A DNA stretch of 64,000 nucleotides from Macrophomina tecta (GCA_024180945.1 JAKSGN010000037.1:2547501-2611500), one strand, 5' to 3'; counted from the first letter of the stretch, positions 12,600 through 23,973 are shown. Numbers and translations: made by a program. The notes: generated by a model from the letters alone, not told the origin.

Positions 12600-13310
12600 A
12601 AATAAGTAGAATTTATAGGCTTAGGAGAACGAGATAATCGTATCTTAGCCCTAGATTTGCTAGTCGACTTAGCTGTCTATAGCATAGTAAAATTTACTAA
12701 CTCGTAACGTAGCTATTTTAATAAGAAGCCCTTAGAATTTTTAGAGTTAGAAGAATTTCTAAAAGAATTCTTTATCTTAGAGTATTTTAGCTTCTTAAGA
12801 AAGTTAAACCCTATACGAATTATTTAAGAATAATACTTCTTTAGAAAGTACTACTATTTATATAATCGCTCTAACTTAGTAGCTACTATTTATAAGATAG
12901 TAAAGATTATACTTTTTTTAGTTTTTAAATATACTTATTTCTAATTAAGCTTATCTACTAAAGAAGATTAGTAAAGAATAGAAAATAACTAGCGAGAAAT
13001 CTATAACCTAAGTTATTTATCTTAGCGATATTGTACTTCTTTTAGTAAGCCTTAAGGCAAGCTACGTAGACCTTAGAATTATTTAGTAACACTATGCATT
13101 TAGACTCGTGCTTTAAATAGTTAGTATAGGAAATTATCTCTACCCTATTTAGAAGAATATCGCAAAGTTATTACTTATAGAAAAGAATAGAATAATATTA
13201 CTTAGTCGAATAAGAAATAACCTTAAAATTATTAGAATAGAAATATTTTAAAGTTATAATAAAAACTTATAAGTAGAGAAAGAAAAGTAAGAGGCCTATA
13301 GAAGAATATA
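12600..13310 (-). pseudogene. Candidate antisense reading frame of copy A
   Basis: The segment between the chromodomain and the 3' LTR matches no Ty3 domain on the plus strand. On the minus strand a frame near 13030-13110 reads SKCIVLLNNSKVYVACLKAY, a run with CxxC-like spacing if one Tyr was originally Cys. It lies in the same place as the better preserved antisense frames of copies B and D. Taken alone this is weak; position and composition are the main support. Confidence 0.4.
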
Positions 13311-13322
13311 TATAGATAAAAG

Positions 13323-13341
13323 AATCTTTAGGCTAAAGATT
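13323..13341. repeat. Palindrome before the polypurine tract, copy A
   Basis: Perfect 9-bp arms AATCTTTAG and CTAAAGATT around a single G. Copies B and D have a related palindrome at the same place with C and G where this copy has T and A in both arms. It therefore stayed palindromic while mutating. Confidence 0.7.
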
Positions 13342-13358
13342 TCTAAAGAAAGAAATAG

Positions 13359-13795
13359 TATTACGGTATAGCCTTTACGGGAGTATAGAAAGAAAGGTAG
13401 AAAAGTCTTAGAAGAGATCTTATCTAAAAAGATTAGATTATATAGCTTAGTATGTAACCTTTTTTTATAGACCTATATATCGCCCTTAAGAGTCTAGGCT
13501 ATATAGAGTAATAGTTACCTAGTATAGCCATGGCGATATCTAGTAATACTAGATTATATATACTTTTCTACTTATATATAAACTATACTTCTTAGATAGC
13601 TTTAACCTTCATAGTTAACTTTAATAATAATTTAGTATATTATTAGTAATATAGTCTTTATATATAGTACTTAGTCTTATTACGTATTTAACTTACTCTT
13701 ATCCTCTTCTTATACCTTCTTAAGAAAAACCCCCTTGATAGATTTTCTTTCTCTTTAGTATTTAGATTTTTAGAGGCAGAGGCCCGCCTATTATA
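13359..13795 (+). repeat. 3' LTR of copy A (437 bp)
   Basis: Begins TATTACGG and ends CTATTATA (TG...CA changed to TA...TA). It shares with the copy B LTR its final half, including the CGTAGTTAACTTTAA-like block, the AAACCCCCTT block and the GAGGCCCGC terminus, while the first 180 bp differ. Copies A and B are therefore related but distinct subfamilies. The following TAATA (13796-13800) may be the target duplication but its partner is outside the window. Confidence 0.75.
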
Positions 13796-14285
13796 TAATA
13801 GCGCTCTAGAAAGTAGAACTCATAGCTATAGAACTTACGAAAGTATAAGTAACTAGTACTAAGATTACTAAAAAGCGTAATACTAGAGTTAAATATCTTA
13901 CCTAGCGAGAGTCTCTTATAATTAGTAAGGCTATTAAGGCGTTAGTAGTACTTTAAAAGCATTTAGAAGCTACTAAAAGTAGAACTAATAATATAACGCT
14001 AAAGGCTTTAATAACAGCTATTCGTTACTATAGCACCTATAAATTACTAGAGTATAATAGAAGGACTTATCCTACACTTAAAGAAGCCCCAGAAAATGTT
14101 ATTATTATATAAAATTAATATAGTAGCGGCATTTTCAGAGTATTTCCTTATGTTCACGGTGCTAAGATATGTGTGGACGATCGACTTATATAGACGATTA
14201 ACTTGTGAAGTACGTTAAGCGTTATGGATTTATCTAGGCTTAAAGTAGTTAGGGTCTAGCGAGGTGGCTTATTCGCTTAGGTAGC
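13796..14285. other. Unassigned strip right of copy A
   Basis: A plus-strand frame at about 13840-14100 is open except for three stops (ITKKRNTRVKYLT, then RESLIISKAIKALVVL). It resembles a RIP-damaged coding fragment but I do not recognise it. From about 14100 the CpA/TpG deficit disappears. Confidence 0.35.
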
Positions 14286-14427
14286 TGTTGGAAATCACGT
14301 GTATATGGCTTGTATTAGTATAGTTTTAGTTCAGCCGTAGATAAAAGGGGTATTTTTCCTAGTTATCCCCCTCTGCTTCTCCGGGGGGAACATCAATCTA
14401 GCTTCCTCTCATCGCAAGTTTCCAACA
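14286..14427. repeat. Possible solo LTR (142 bp)
   Basis: Starts TGTTGGAAA and ends TTTCCAACA, a perfect 9-bp inverted terminus with the TG...CA ends of copia LTRs. No internal region is attached. The flanking pentamers (GTAGC and GCATC) do not match, so a target duplication is not supported. Confidence 0.5.
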
Positions 14428-15089
14428 GCATCAGATACGTAGAAAGAGTAGTGTTTCGATAAGAACATCAGGGCCGAGTAGCGTAATTTAACCCATACGC
14501 GCTCTACACGTCCAGTATCCAACTCACCTCGGCCGTGCTCTAATTGACCCCAGTCGGCCGCCGCGCGGTCTCCGCATAAGCGAAGATGCGGCGGTCAGTA
14601 GCGATGCAAGCGGCGGTTCGACGGCAAAACGAGCCGAACTGATGAACATGGTCAAGTCGAGGAGCGCTCAGGCACCGGAGACGAAAGAGATCTGCCGGCT
14701 TACGAAATCCCGACGCGCACAGAAGCGTAATTATAAATTAATCGTAACAGGGGCATAGTAGGGTGCAAAGAAAAGAACTTTCGCGCCCGCGTCACTTTTT
14801 TTTTGCATTGCGGGTGGAACGTGCGCAGAATTTTGTCCTAGTATTGTATATAACAAAATTTAGACCAGCCAATCTATATATATAAGAACGAGAGTCACCT
14901 ACATCTATAGTCTACGCCTATACAAGCGAGGATACACTGCGCACCAGCGGGGAGTTCACAAGAATTAAACGTGGCGGGAACGCTAAGTGAGGTTAGGCGT
15001 TTTCCGGAAGAGGTTCGTGAAGGATATAGACGAAGCGATAGTAGATAAAGGCTAAAGAATTATAGAGAGAAACCAAATTTAAAACTCAG
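14428..15089. other. Non-coding strip with relic sequences
   Basis: GC-richer and largely without RIP bias up to about 14830. It includes the Tc1 end described separately. No coding region was recognised. Confidence 0.4.
14759..14848. repeat. Relic end of a Tc1/mariner element
   Basis: Resembles the right end of the Tc1 element at 32418-33767. Both share GGGTGCAAAGAA-like sequence, then a GTGGAACGTGCG block, then TTTTGTCCTAGTA-TGTA at the terminus. No transposase or opposite terminus accompanies it. Confidence 0.55.
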
Positions 15090-16119
15090 CTAAAGCACTA
15101 GAGAGCAGACTAATTAATAAACGAATCAAAATCTAGTATATCGTCGAGTCGAAATTCGTAGCGATTAAAGCCTAGGAACGAGAAATCTATAGACTCTGTA
15201 ATTCTTATCTCGTCACCAGGTATTACGCTTAGGGTATAAGAATTAGAATCCTTCTTTGAGCCTTCGCTTTCGGAAGAGATAGTTGTGGATAGACTAGAGA
15301 TAAAAGGGGAGCGGTTGGACCTATTCCTAGGGGTCTTTAGAAAGAATACTATATAATGCCTTACTAAGTCGATACCTATAGAGAAAGATCTCCCGAAACT
15401 CTTATATAAGTCTAGAACCCCTTCTATAGTTAGCTAAAATAACGAAATCGTCTCTAAGAATAGTACTTACGTAGGGCTTTACTTCTAAGACTCTATTTCT
15501 TCGCGAAGCGACCTAAGATTAATCTTATAGAGTTCGCGATAGGAAAACTTTATCTCGAAAAGGCCGTATTCTTACGGAGATAGATAGAAAAAAGAGCGTA
15601 TATATAAAAGAAATAGGCCGACTAGATAACTAATAGCATCTAGTAGTTAAGAATCTAAAAGAGCTCGATTAGATAAAACTATAAAGCCGCGTTTAAGAAG
15701 CTCTCTACGCTAGGTAACTCGTCTTCTATATTAGTACTAATAGAACGGCTACGTAATAGGTATAATATAGCTATTAGTATTACGCGTATATCGACGACCT
15801 AATTAGCGTTCGCGTATCTAAAGCTATTTAAGGTAAAAGGCTAGGTCTCTAGATTAAATATAGAGGGTAGAGATAGCTATAGATAAGTTACGTTATTCTC
15901 TAAAGCGATCTTATTCTTAGGTAAGAGGCTATTCTTCTAAAGTATCGCATTAAGTATTAGAGCTATAAGATAATTTATAATAAGAAACTAGGTTCTCTCG
16001 CTCTAGTTCTTATAGTCTAGTAAAGACTTCTAAGTCTAGCTAAGACTAGTTTTTAGCTTTAAGAAGGGTATCTTTTTCTCTATAAACTACGCCTCGTCAG
16101 AAATTAGGAGGTAAATAGT
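15090..16119 (-). pseudogene. 3' part of a Zn2Cys6 transcription factor gene, RIP-damaged and split
   Basis: Minus-strand continuation of the gene that begins at 24949. The frame starts at the Ty3 target site with ITIYLLISDEA. It runs through a hydrophobic helical region typical of the fungal_trans (PF04082) regulatory domain and its C-terminal extension, including LLVI, a stop, SAYFFYIYALF near 15620-15655. After that the frame shifts. A frame with an acidic tail (LGFNRYEFRLDDILDFDSF, about 15130-15190) suggests the gene end near 15090. More than ten stops replace likely Trp or Gln codons. The end coordinate is approximate. Confidence 0.75.
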
Positions 16120-16124
16120 TATAC
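16120..16124. other. Target site duplication TATAC of copy B, left copy
   Basis: TATAC directly before the 5' LTR, repeated at 23969-23973. Five base pairs fits Ty3/gypsy integration. Confidence 0.88.
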
Positions 16125-16580
16125 TATTATAACGCAGCCTTTATAGGACTTAGAATAGATAAGAAAAAAGAAATAAGTGGGGTATAGATAAGTATTAGAA
16201 AAGATCTACTAGAAAAGATGGGGATTATATAATATTCTACTAGTTTATTAGTTTATAAGGGCTTAGTAGAATAAACTTTCGAATACTAGTTTAGATAGTT
16301 TAGACTATCTATAGAGATAAACTTTATAAATACTAGATTATATATACTTTTCTATTTATATATAAACTATACTTCTTAGATAGCTTTAACCTTCGTAGTT
16401 AACTTTAATAATAGAATTTAGACTCTATTAGTAATATAGCCTTTATATATAGTACTTAGTCTTATTACGTATTTAACTTATTCTTACCCTCTTCTTATAT
16501 CTACTTAAGAAAAACCCCCTTAATAAGTTTTCTCTCTCTTTAGTATTTAGATTCTTAGAGGTAGAGGCCCGCTTATTATA
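16125..16580 (+). repeat. 5' LTR of copy B (456 bp)
   Basis: Starts TATTATAACG and ends CTTATTATA. It is the same length as the 3' LTR and differs from it mainly by transitions. It contains GTAGTTAA at 16395-16402, complementary to TTAACTAC at the primer site. Confidence 0.93.
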
Positions 16581-16603
16581 CTTTAACTACTATTCTTATA
16601 AGG
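16581..16603 (+). other. Primer-binding site region of copy B
   Basis: CTTTAACTACTATTC and the following TTATAAGG directly abut the 5' LTR and recur after LTR1 (49960) and, with minor change, LTR2 (56686). It lacks the TGG expected for a tRNA 3' end, so a self-priming mode as in Tf1-type elements is possible. Confidence 0.6.
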
Positions 16604-16679
16604 AGAGGAAGGCTCTAAGATTAAGTTTTATTAGGTAAGGTATTACCCTCTAATAAGTTTAGAAAATAGCAATAGCACT

Positions 16680-17760
16680 AGAATTCTAGATAGAGATCGA
16701 CTCGGCTAAGGATTAGGTTTAGAATACCTAAGAGCTAGCTTAGCCCGTATAGTAAATAGAATCTACTAGAGCTAAGCTCTTATAGCTTATCGAGGAGCTA
16801 AAGGCTTAAAACACTCGACTAATTAAGTATATAATAAAGCGGAGTGCTACTAAGGTTAAAGTAATAGTACCTAAGAAGTTTAATAGAGGTAGAAAGAAGC
16901 TCTAATTCTTTTTACTCTAAATAAAACGCTACCTCTAGTTTAACTAAGTATAGTTTAATAATAATACTAAAGTAGTACTCTTCGCATTAACCTACCTTAG
17001 AGAAACGGTAGAGGTATAAATAGAACTATACCTTCGTAACTACTTAGCTAATAAATACTCTCTCGAGAAAAAATAAGAAAAGACTAAGAAAATCTTTAAT
17101 ATCTATATAGGGTTTATAAATAACTTTAAGGCTACTTTTAATAATTAGAATAAAGTTTATAAAGCCTCTAATAATATTATAACTATTAAATAACTAGGAT
17201 CTATAGCTATCTATATAACTAAGTTCTAGTAGCTTATAGCCTATCTTAAATAGTTAGATAAGACTTTCCGCGACCTCTTCTATAAAGGCCTAAAAAAAGA
17301 AGTTAAGAAGAATATAATTATTTATAAATATTCGTCTATCTTTTAAAAGATAGTAGACCTTACATCTTAGATCGACGATTATATATACGAATAAAAGATA
17401 GGTTTTTAATAAGCTAATACCTCGAAGCCTCGCCGTAAAAGAATAACCCTCGAAGGTAAAAATACTATAGTCCTTAACGTAGCTAACTAATAGAATTCTA
17501 AGAAGGATAATAATAATAGTTAAAATAATAATAAGAAGCCTAAAGGACCTAATCTAAACTAGATAGACGAGTAGAAATAGTGCTATAAAGATCGACTCTA
17601 TATTACCTACGGTAGTAATAAGTACTTCTCTTCTAAGTACCCGTAGAACCCTCGTAATAAGAAAGAAGGGAAGTAGACCTTAAGTACTTAATATAAAGTA
17701 TTAGTTATATTCTACTAAGATAACTATAATATACTATATTAAATAGCCTACTACGATAAT
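16680..17760 (+). pseudogene. Copy B gag
   Basis: A broken frame reads FRDLFYKGLKKEVKKNI near 17265-17320, the capsid segment of Ty3 gag proteins. Near 17580-17640 it reads CYKDRLYITYGSNKY, which has the layout of a CCHC zinc knuckle if Tyr residues replaced Cys through TGC/TGT to TAC/TAT. Stops occur throughout. Confidence 0.75.
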
Positions 17761-18649
17761 AACTACTAGATATACTAAAGTAGTAAAGATATATTAAAAT
17801 AGTACCTCTATAAACCTTAATAATTCGGTATAATAACTAGGAATAAAGAAGTTATCGAGACTAATAATATTATCGATGACTTTCTCTTAGACGAGAAACT
17901 CGTAAATAGTAAGACCGGAGAACTATATAACTTAATGAATAGCGAAGTAGAAGCTATATTAGACTCTATAATTCTTTCGAAACTCGAGTACCTTATAGCT
18001 AAGTATAGGATTAGTATAAAAATAATAGACGAGAATAATTAACTCGCTTAGGTAATTTAGATTTCCTACGAGAGAGAATTAGCCCTTATAATACTATAAA
18101 TATAGCGCTAAGAGACCCTCTAGAAAACCCGAATTAAGTAAGATAAGAAGAAATATAAACTTATTATTATAAAGAAAACTATACTTATAATACTTTATTA
18201 TTAAGAAATAACTACTCGATAATAAGTAGACTATAACTTTCTCTAAGAATTAGTAAGAATTCTTTATTAGTATAGTATAGTAACTATCTAGAACTATACG
18301 CTCTAGTAGATACTAAATAAGAAACTTAATATACCTATCTTCTAATACTAGGTGCGAAAGAATATAGTCTACTAATAAAAATAGTTACGTACTAATAAAT
18401 AGACTAACTAGAAGTAAGTATACCTTTAAGTTAATAAATAAAAAGACTATATATATAATAAAGTCTATAGCTATTTAAAACTAAAAAACTAGATGGCCCT
18501 ATAGTATTAAAATTAACTTAGGGGCTATACTCTAGGTCCCTTTATATAGTATTATATATATTAGAAATGAAAACTCTTACTAGACTAAATCTCTAGAAAT
18601 AATTTAAAATATAAGGAATACTTAATAGAGTATCTACTAAAATCTTAAT

Positions 18650-21600
18650 TAATATAGGATTAAACGGAAACTTTATTTATAATAAGCTCGTATAGAAGAT
18701 AAATATTTCCTATTAAAAGAAATAAAAACTATATTTTTTTAGTAGATTCGATGGGTTCTAGATAGCCTATAAAGAAGACTAGATAAAGATAGAAATAAAG
18801 AAAGTAATTCTCTAAATTAAAAACTATTAGAAGTAGATTTCTCTTAATATCTAACGTATTCCCGGGTATAATATTATTCTAGATATACCCTAGATTCGAA
18901 TACGGAAACCTATCTTCGACTTTAGCGAAGAAAATAAAATAGTATTTTAAGAAGAGATTAATAACCTTCTATAGAAATTTAGTTTATATATAGAAAATAG
19001 GTTAATAAATACTCTATAGTAACTCTTATCTACTATAAATTAGAAAGTAGCTAGCGTAAGGCCTAAAAGTAATAGCTATATAGGCGACTCTAATAATAGT
19101 ATAAGTTAAAACTAGAACTATAATATAGAAGGCGAAGCCTTCTCGGTAAAATATAACTTTATTATAGGAATAAGCCCTACTATATAAAATAATACCCTTA
19201 AATTATTAGAAGAAATATAAGACTTAAACGATAGCGTAAGGTCTAGTAATAGTAGTATTAATAATAACCTTAAGAAAGACCTAAGATAGAACTAGGACTA
19301 TAGTATATAAAATATCGCCTTCTCGATAAAATATAGCGCCTTAAGTAGAGTAAGCCCTATCGAGTTAAGTATTTCCGAAAATTAGATATAATACTTATTA
19401 CGAAGAACTATATAGAGAAAGCGTAAGGCTAAGAATAAGGCTTCGCGGAAGTAATTAGTAGCTATAAAACCTCTTATAGATATCTAGATAATCTTAAGAG
19501 AGGTATTTAAGTATATATAATACTAAGAATAATAGATTTACCTTATATATATTAAATTCTTACTAGTAGTATAATAGAGAGTACTAGCTAGGGCCTAACG
19601 AGAAAGACTAAGAGATAAGAACTATTTAACTTCTATTAGAGAAGATAATCCTACGAGGATTAAAAGAGAATAATATAGTAATTTAGAGATATAGTAGTAA
19701 CTATAAGAAATACCTCTAATTCTAGAAATAGAAATAGTATTTAAAGAGTATTAGAACTTAGTTACTATTTATTAAGAAAGAGGAAAGGGAGACTTATCTA
19801 AGTATTAATTATAGAACTATAAGATTTCGCTTAAGCTAGAAATAAAACTAGCTTATAAGCCTATCTACTTCTTATTAAAGAAAGAAATAGAGGCTTTAAG
19901 AAAATATATTAAGAAGAACCTTAAACGGGAATATATTTAGCTATTAATATTATTAGCTAGATATCTAATTCTCTTCGTTTTAAAGAATAATAGTAAGTTA
20001 TACCTCTATATCGACTATTAATAACTTAATAATATTATAATTAAGAACTAATACCCGCTTCTATATATTAACGAGCTCTAGAATAAGTTAGAAAACGTAA
20101 AGTACTTTATAAAGCTAGACCTTCGGGACGGATATTACTTAGTTAGGATTAAAGAAGAAGAAGAGTAGAAGATAGTCTTTTATACGAGGCTAGAACTCTA
20201 CGAGTATATAGTTATACTATTTAGGCTTACTAATATACTAATAACCTTTTAGAATCTTATTAATAATACGCTATACGAATACTTAGATATCTTTTATATA
20301 GCTTATCTTAACGATATTCTTATCTTCTTAGAAATACTTAAAAAATATAAGAAGTATATTAGAAAAGTCCTAGAAGCCCTCTAAGCTAAGAATCTAACTA
20401 TCGTATCTAATAAGTACGAGTAGTACGTATAAAGAATAGAATTCTTAGGCTTTATTATTATTCCTAGATATATCGATATAAATAACTCGAAACTAGATTC
20501 TATTAAAGAATAGCTAGTACTAAAGATAATTAAGAAAGTATAGTTCTTTCTTAGATTTACGAACTTCTATAAAAAGTTTATCTAGAACTATTTAAAGGTT
20601 ATAAAACCTTTAACGCGACTTACTTAGAAAAAGTATAGCTTTTAATAGAGAGACGATTAGTAGTAAGCCTTTAATTTACTAAAGTAAATATTTTATAAAG
20701 TATCTATCTTAGGAATATACGATTCTAATAAACTAATCGAAGTAAAAACTAATATATTAGAATTCACCCTAGAAGTATATCTTAGCTAGTCTAATAAGTA
20801 AGGTAGATAGTATTCGATTATATTCTACTTAAGAAAGTTTACCTTAGTAGAGCTTAACTACGATACTTATAATAAGAAGCTCTTAGCTATCATCTTAGTA
20901 TTTAAGTACTAGAGATACTACCTAGAAGAAGCCGAATAGTAGGTAATAGTATATTATAACTATTAAAATTTTATATACTTTACTATAACTAAGAAGCTAA
21001 ACTAACGATAGATTCGCTAGTTATAAGAATTAGCGTTCTATAATTTTAAGATTATATATAGAAAAGGTGTAGATAATACCGCTACTAATACGCTTAGTAG
21101 AAGAATAGACTATATAGAAGAAAGAATTAAGCTATAACCTATAGTATTATAGTAGATAAGTAATAGATTATTTACTTTTACTAGATAGTCTTTTCTAGTA
21201 CTTTATATTAAGTTAAACCTATAGTATTAAAAGATTTAAGAAGTATATACTTAGAACTTCTTTATATAGAAACTTTTAGCACTTAAGGATGACCTACGTA
21301 TTACTTAAAATAGAAAAGAAATGCTTCTCTTTAAAGAATTAATCTATATTCTAATAAGACTATAAAAAGTACTCGTTAAAGATATATATATAGTACCTAC
21401 GTATAAATATTAAGGCATCGATAGAATAACTAAGAGAATTATATAAAACTTCTACTTTCTAGGATTATAGAAGACGGTCTAGTATATAGTTTTATAATAT
21501 AATCTTTATATTTAAAGTAATGCCGCAATATATACTTCGTATGAATAACTATAACCCCTAGAAGTTCTAGAACGACTATAGTAATAGATTATACTAGACT

Positions 21601-22340
21601 TTATTATAAAACTACCTAGGTCTAGAAATTTAATTATAGAAGTTAAGTACAACTTAATTCTAGTCTTTATTAATAAACTTACGAAGTATATACTCTTTTT
21701 ATCCTATCTAGAGATATCGAATATAAAATAGCTAGCCTATATATTTCTCCGATATATCTTCGCGGATTGTAGAATGCTGGAAGTATTAGTCTTAGATAGA
21801 GATAAGCTAATAAGATTAGAATTTTAGTAAATACTTACGTACTAACTTAGAGTAAAGAATAAACTCTCTATAATAGTATACGTATAAACTAACGGCTAGA
21901 CGGAATAGATAAACTAAACTCTTAAATAATATCTCTACTATTATATTAACTACCTATAGAATAACTAGGCTATATAGCTATCTATAGTATAATTTACCTA
22001 TAATAGCGCTAAATAAGAGTTAACTAACGTATTCCCGTTCTTTACTAACTATAGGTTTAAACTAGGCGCATATAGAGAAACTATTTTAAGTAGAGAGTTA
22101 GCCTAGAAAGATATTCTTAAGGCTAAGTAGCTAAGAGAATTATATGAAGCTATTAGTCTTAACCTTAAATATATATAGATTATAATATCTAAATACTATA
22201 ATAGACGGCATTAGGCGGCACTAAATCTTAAAAGAGGGAATAAAGTATACCTCTTTATAAAAAATATTAAATTAAAATAACCGAGTAATAAATTAGATTT
22301 TAAGAAAATTGGTCCATTTAAAATTATAGAAAAACTTAGA
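18650..22340 (+). pseudogene. Copy B pol: protease, reverse transcriptase, RNase H, integrase
   Basis: Reverse transcriptase is the clearest part (19850-20480). KYFIKLDLRDGYYLVRIK at about 20100-20155 and IAYLNDILIFL at about 20295-20335 match the Ty3 catalytic blocks, with one catalytic Asp changed to Asn. RNase H follows to about 20960. The integrase runs to about 22340 and includes the region before the chromodomain. Stops lie at expected Trp (TGG to TAG) and Gln (CAA/CAG to TAA/TAG) positions. Not functional. Confidence 0.88.
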
Positions 22341-22489
22341 GAAGTTATATATTAACTTAAACTACCTAATATACGGATAAATTCTATCTTTTATATAGTA
22401 ATACTCGAGCTAGTACTAGAAAATACTACTATTCTAGAAACTTAGAAAGAGATTATATTAAAAAATCCTAATACTAAAAAAGATTAGTA

Positions 22490-22640
22490 TCTAGTCGAGA
22501 AGATTCTAGACTATAAATAGTTTAGTTATTAGCTTAAATATCTTATTAAATAGAAAGGTTACGGGAATAAAGATAACTAGTAGATACTAAAGAATAATAT
22601 ATACCTAGACCTTATTATAGAATTCTATCGCTAGAACCTA
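22490..22640 (+). pseudogene. Copy B integrase C-terminal chromodomain
   Basis: Reads ILDYK, stop, FSY, stop, LKYLIK, stop, KGYGNKDN, two stops, ILKNNIYLDLIIEFYR. Family chromodomains have KWKGY and a W before the helix, so the stops fall exactly on expected aromatic or Gln codons. This places copy B among chromoviruses. Confidence 0.85.
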
Positions 22641-23460
22641 GACCTCTTATGGATACAAGGTCGTCCCTAAATAAGAACGATAGAAAACCCTTAAAAACAG
22701 TAGAATTAAGAGCTAAATAAGAATTTACGGGCTTTAAAAAATACGGAGACTATATACTAGCTATAGGCTTACTAGTAGAGTCGGTAGACTTAGCCTTCTA
22801 CGATATAGTAGGCCCTATCGATTTATAATATAGCTATTTTAATACGGACGAACCCTTAGAATTCTTAGAATTAGATAGCTTTTTAGTAGCTAAGATAGTC
22901 TTTAATACTTTTCGATTCTTTTCTTCTAGCTTATTAATACTAATAGTACTATATTCTCGCTTAAGTACCACTAAATTTCTCTCTTTAAGTAACTTATGCT
23001 ACTTTTATAAGTGATCTAGTTTAGTTAAAGCTAGCGAAGTATACTACTTAGCGTAATATTATAGTTTCTCTAACTCTTTTAAAGAAGCCTATAGCTTATT
23101 ATAAGCTAACTTCTTCTCGGTATAAATCTGCTCTTATTAATAATGTAATCGGTTTACTAGAAAAAGTTAATAAGAAAAGGTAAAGAAAGAAAGAACTTAC
23201 TAGCTTCTATAATTACCTACTAAGTATTATATATACTAAGCCCACGAGAAATATACTTACTATAACGAGACGAGCGAGGCCTAACTCTATAAATACGGTT
23301 ATTTAGAAGACACTTAAAACAGGAATAAATAACTAGTATAAAGTAATAGGTAAAGAACGCTAAGCCTTTATAATACGCTATTTCGTTATAATAATACTTA
23401 ACCCCGGCCATATTAGTACTTATAGAAGAAGGACAAGAAGAACTCTAAGACTAATAGAAA
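22640..23460 (-). pseudogene. Antisense reading frame of copy B: Cys-type motif plus coiled coil
   Basis: The start-proximal part is open on the minus strand from 23411 to 23220 and ends in SSRYSKYISRGLSIYNT. Copy D has SSRYRKYARRGWTTYN at the same place. If the Tyr residues were Cys before RIP, the motif would be C-x2-C-type. Further along the minus strand (about 23120-22880) a frame reads ELEKL, LTKLDHL, KHKLLKER-like and INKLEEKNRKV, with heptad-like Leu/Lys/Glu spacing of a coiled coil. Several stops break it and a frame change or intron separates the halves. Small fungal proteins with a Cys motif followed by a coiled coil are the nearest thing I know; the function is unknown. Confidence 0.6.
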
Positions 23461-23473
23461 TATAGTAGTATAA

Positions 23474-23498
23474 AAGAATCTTCGGGCCGAAGATTCTT
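23474..23498. repeat. Palindrome before the polypurine tract, copy B
   Basis: Perfect 12-bp arms around a single central G; core arms AATCTTCGG and CCGAAGATT. It lies between the antisense frame and the polypurine tract. Confidence 0.85.
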
Positions 23499-23500
23499 AA

Positions 23501-23512
23501 AGAGGGGGATAG
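23501..23512 (+). other. Polypurine tract of copy B
   Basis: AGAGGGGGATAG directly before the 3' LTR, the plus-strand priming site. Confidence 0.85.
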
Positions 23513-23968
23513 TATTATAGCATAGCCTTTATAGAACCTAGAATAGATAGGGGAAAAAAAATAAGTGGGGCATAGACGAGCATCGGGAAAGGTCTACTAG
23601 AAAAGATAGGAATTATGTAATATCCTACTAGTTTATTAATTTATAAGGGCTTAGTAGAATAAACTCTCGAATACTAGTTTAGATAGTTTAGACTACCTAT
23701 AGAGATAAACTTTATAAATACTAGATTATATATACTTTTTTATCTATATATAAACTATACTCCTTAGATAGCTTTAACCTTTGTAGTTAACTTTAATAAT
23801 AGAATTTAGACTCTATTAGTAATACGGCCTTTGCACGTAGTACTTAGTCTTATTATGTATTCGACTTATTTTTATCCTCTTCTTATACCTACTTAAGGAA
23901 AACCCCCTTAATAGGTTTTCTTTCTCTTTAGTATTTGGATTCTTAGAGGCAGAGGCCCGCTCGTTATA
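23513..23968 (+). repeat. 3' LTR of copy B (456 bp)
   Basis: Starts TATTATAGCATAGCC and ends GCTCGTTATA. It keeps a few CpA/TpG sites that the 5' LTR has lost. Confidence 0.93.
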
Positions 23969-23973
23969 TATAC
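23969..23973. other. Target site duplication TATAC of copy B, right copy
   Basis: Repeat of 16120-16124. On the minus strand the transcription factor frame reads through this site into 16119 without a shift. Confidence 0.88.

Larger units (their letters stand above)
1..13795 (+). mobile_element. Ty3/gypsy chromoviral LTR retrotransposon, copy A (5' end outside window)
   Basis: A class I element read on the plus strand. Position 1 aligns with position 17774 of copy B, so about 1.65 kb (5' LTR and most of gag) lies to the left of the window. Segments 1-2681, 8471-8997 and 10853-13795 together match copy B in order and spacing. They are separated by a copia element (2682-8470) and a Fot1/pogo element (8998-10850). 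Every coding frame is broken. CpA and TpG are nearly absent and TpA is extreme, the signature of RIP. Domain order reverse transcriptase, RNase H, integrase, chromodomain, 3' LTR identifies a chromovirus. It is the oldest layer of this nest. Confidence 0.9.
16125..23968 (+). mobile_element. Complete Ty3/gypsy chromoviral retrotransposon, copy B
   Basis: 7844 bp with 456-bp LTRs at both ends, target duplication TATAC, primer site, gag, pol with chromodomain, antisense frame and polypurine tract. RIP is severe: CpA and TpG are almost missing and all frames carry stops. It inserted into the transcription factor gene read on the opposite strand. Because it is uninterrupted it serves as the alignment reference for copy A. 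Confidence 0.95.
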
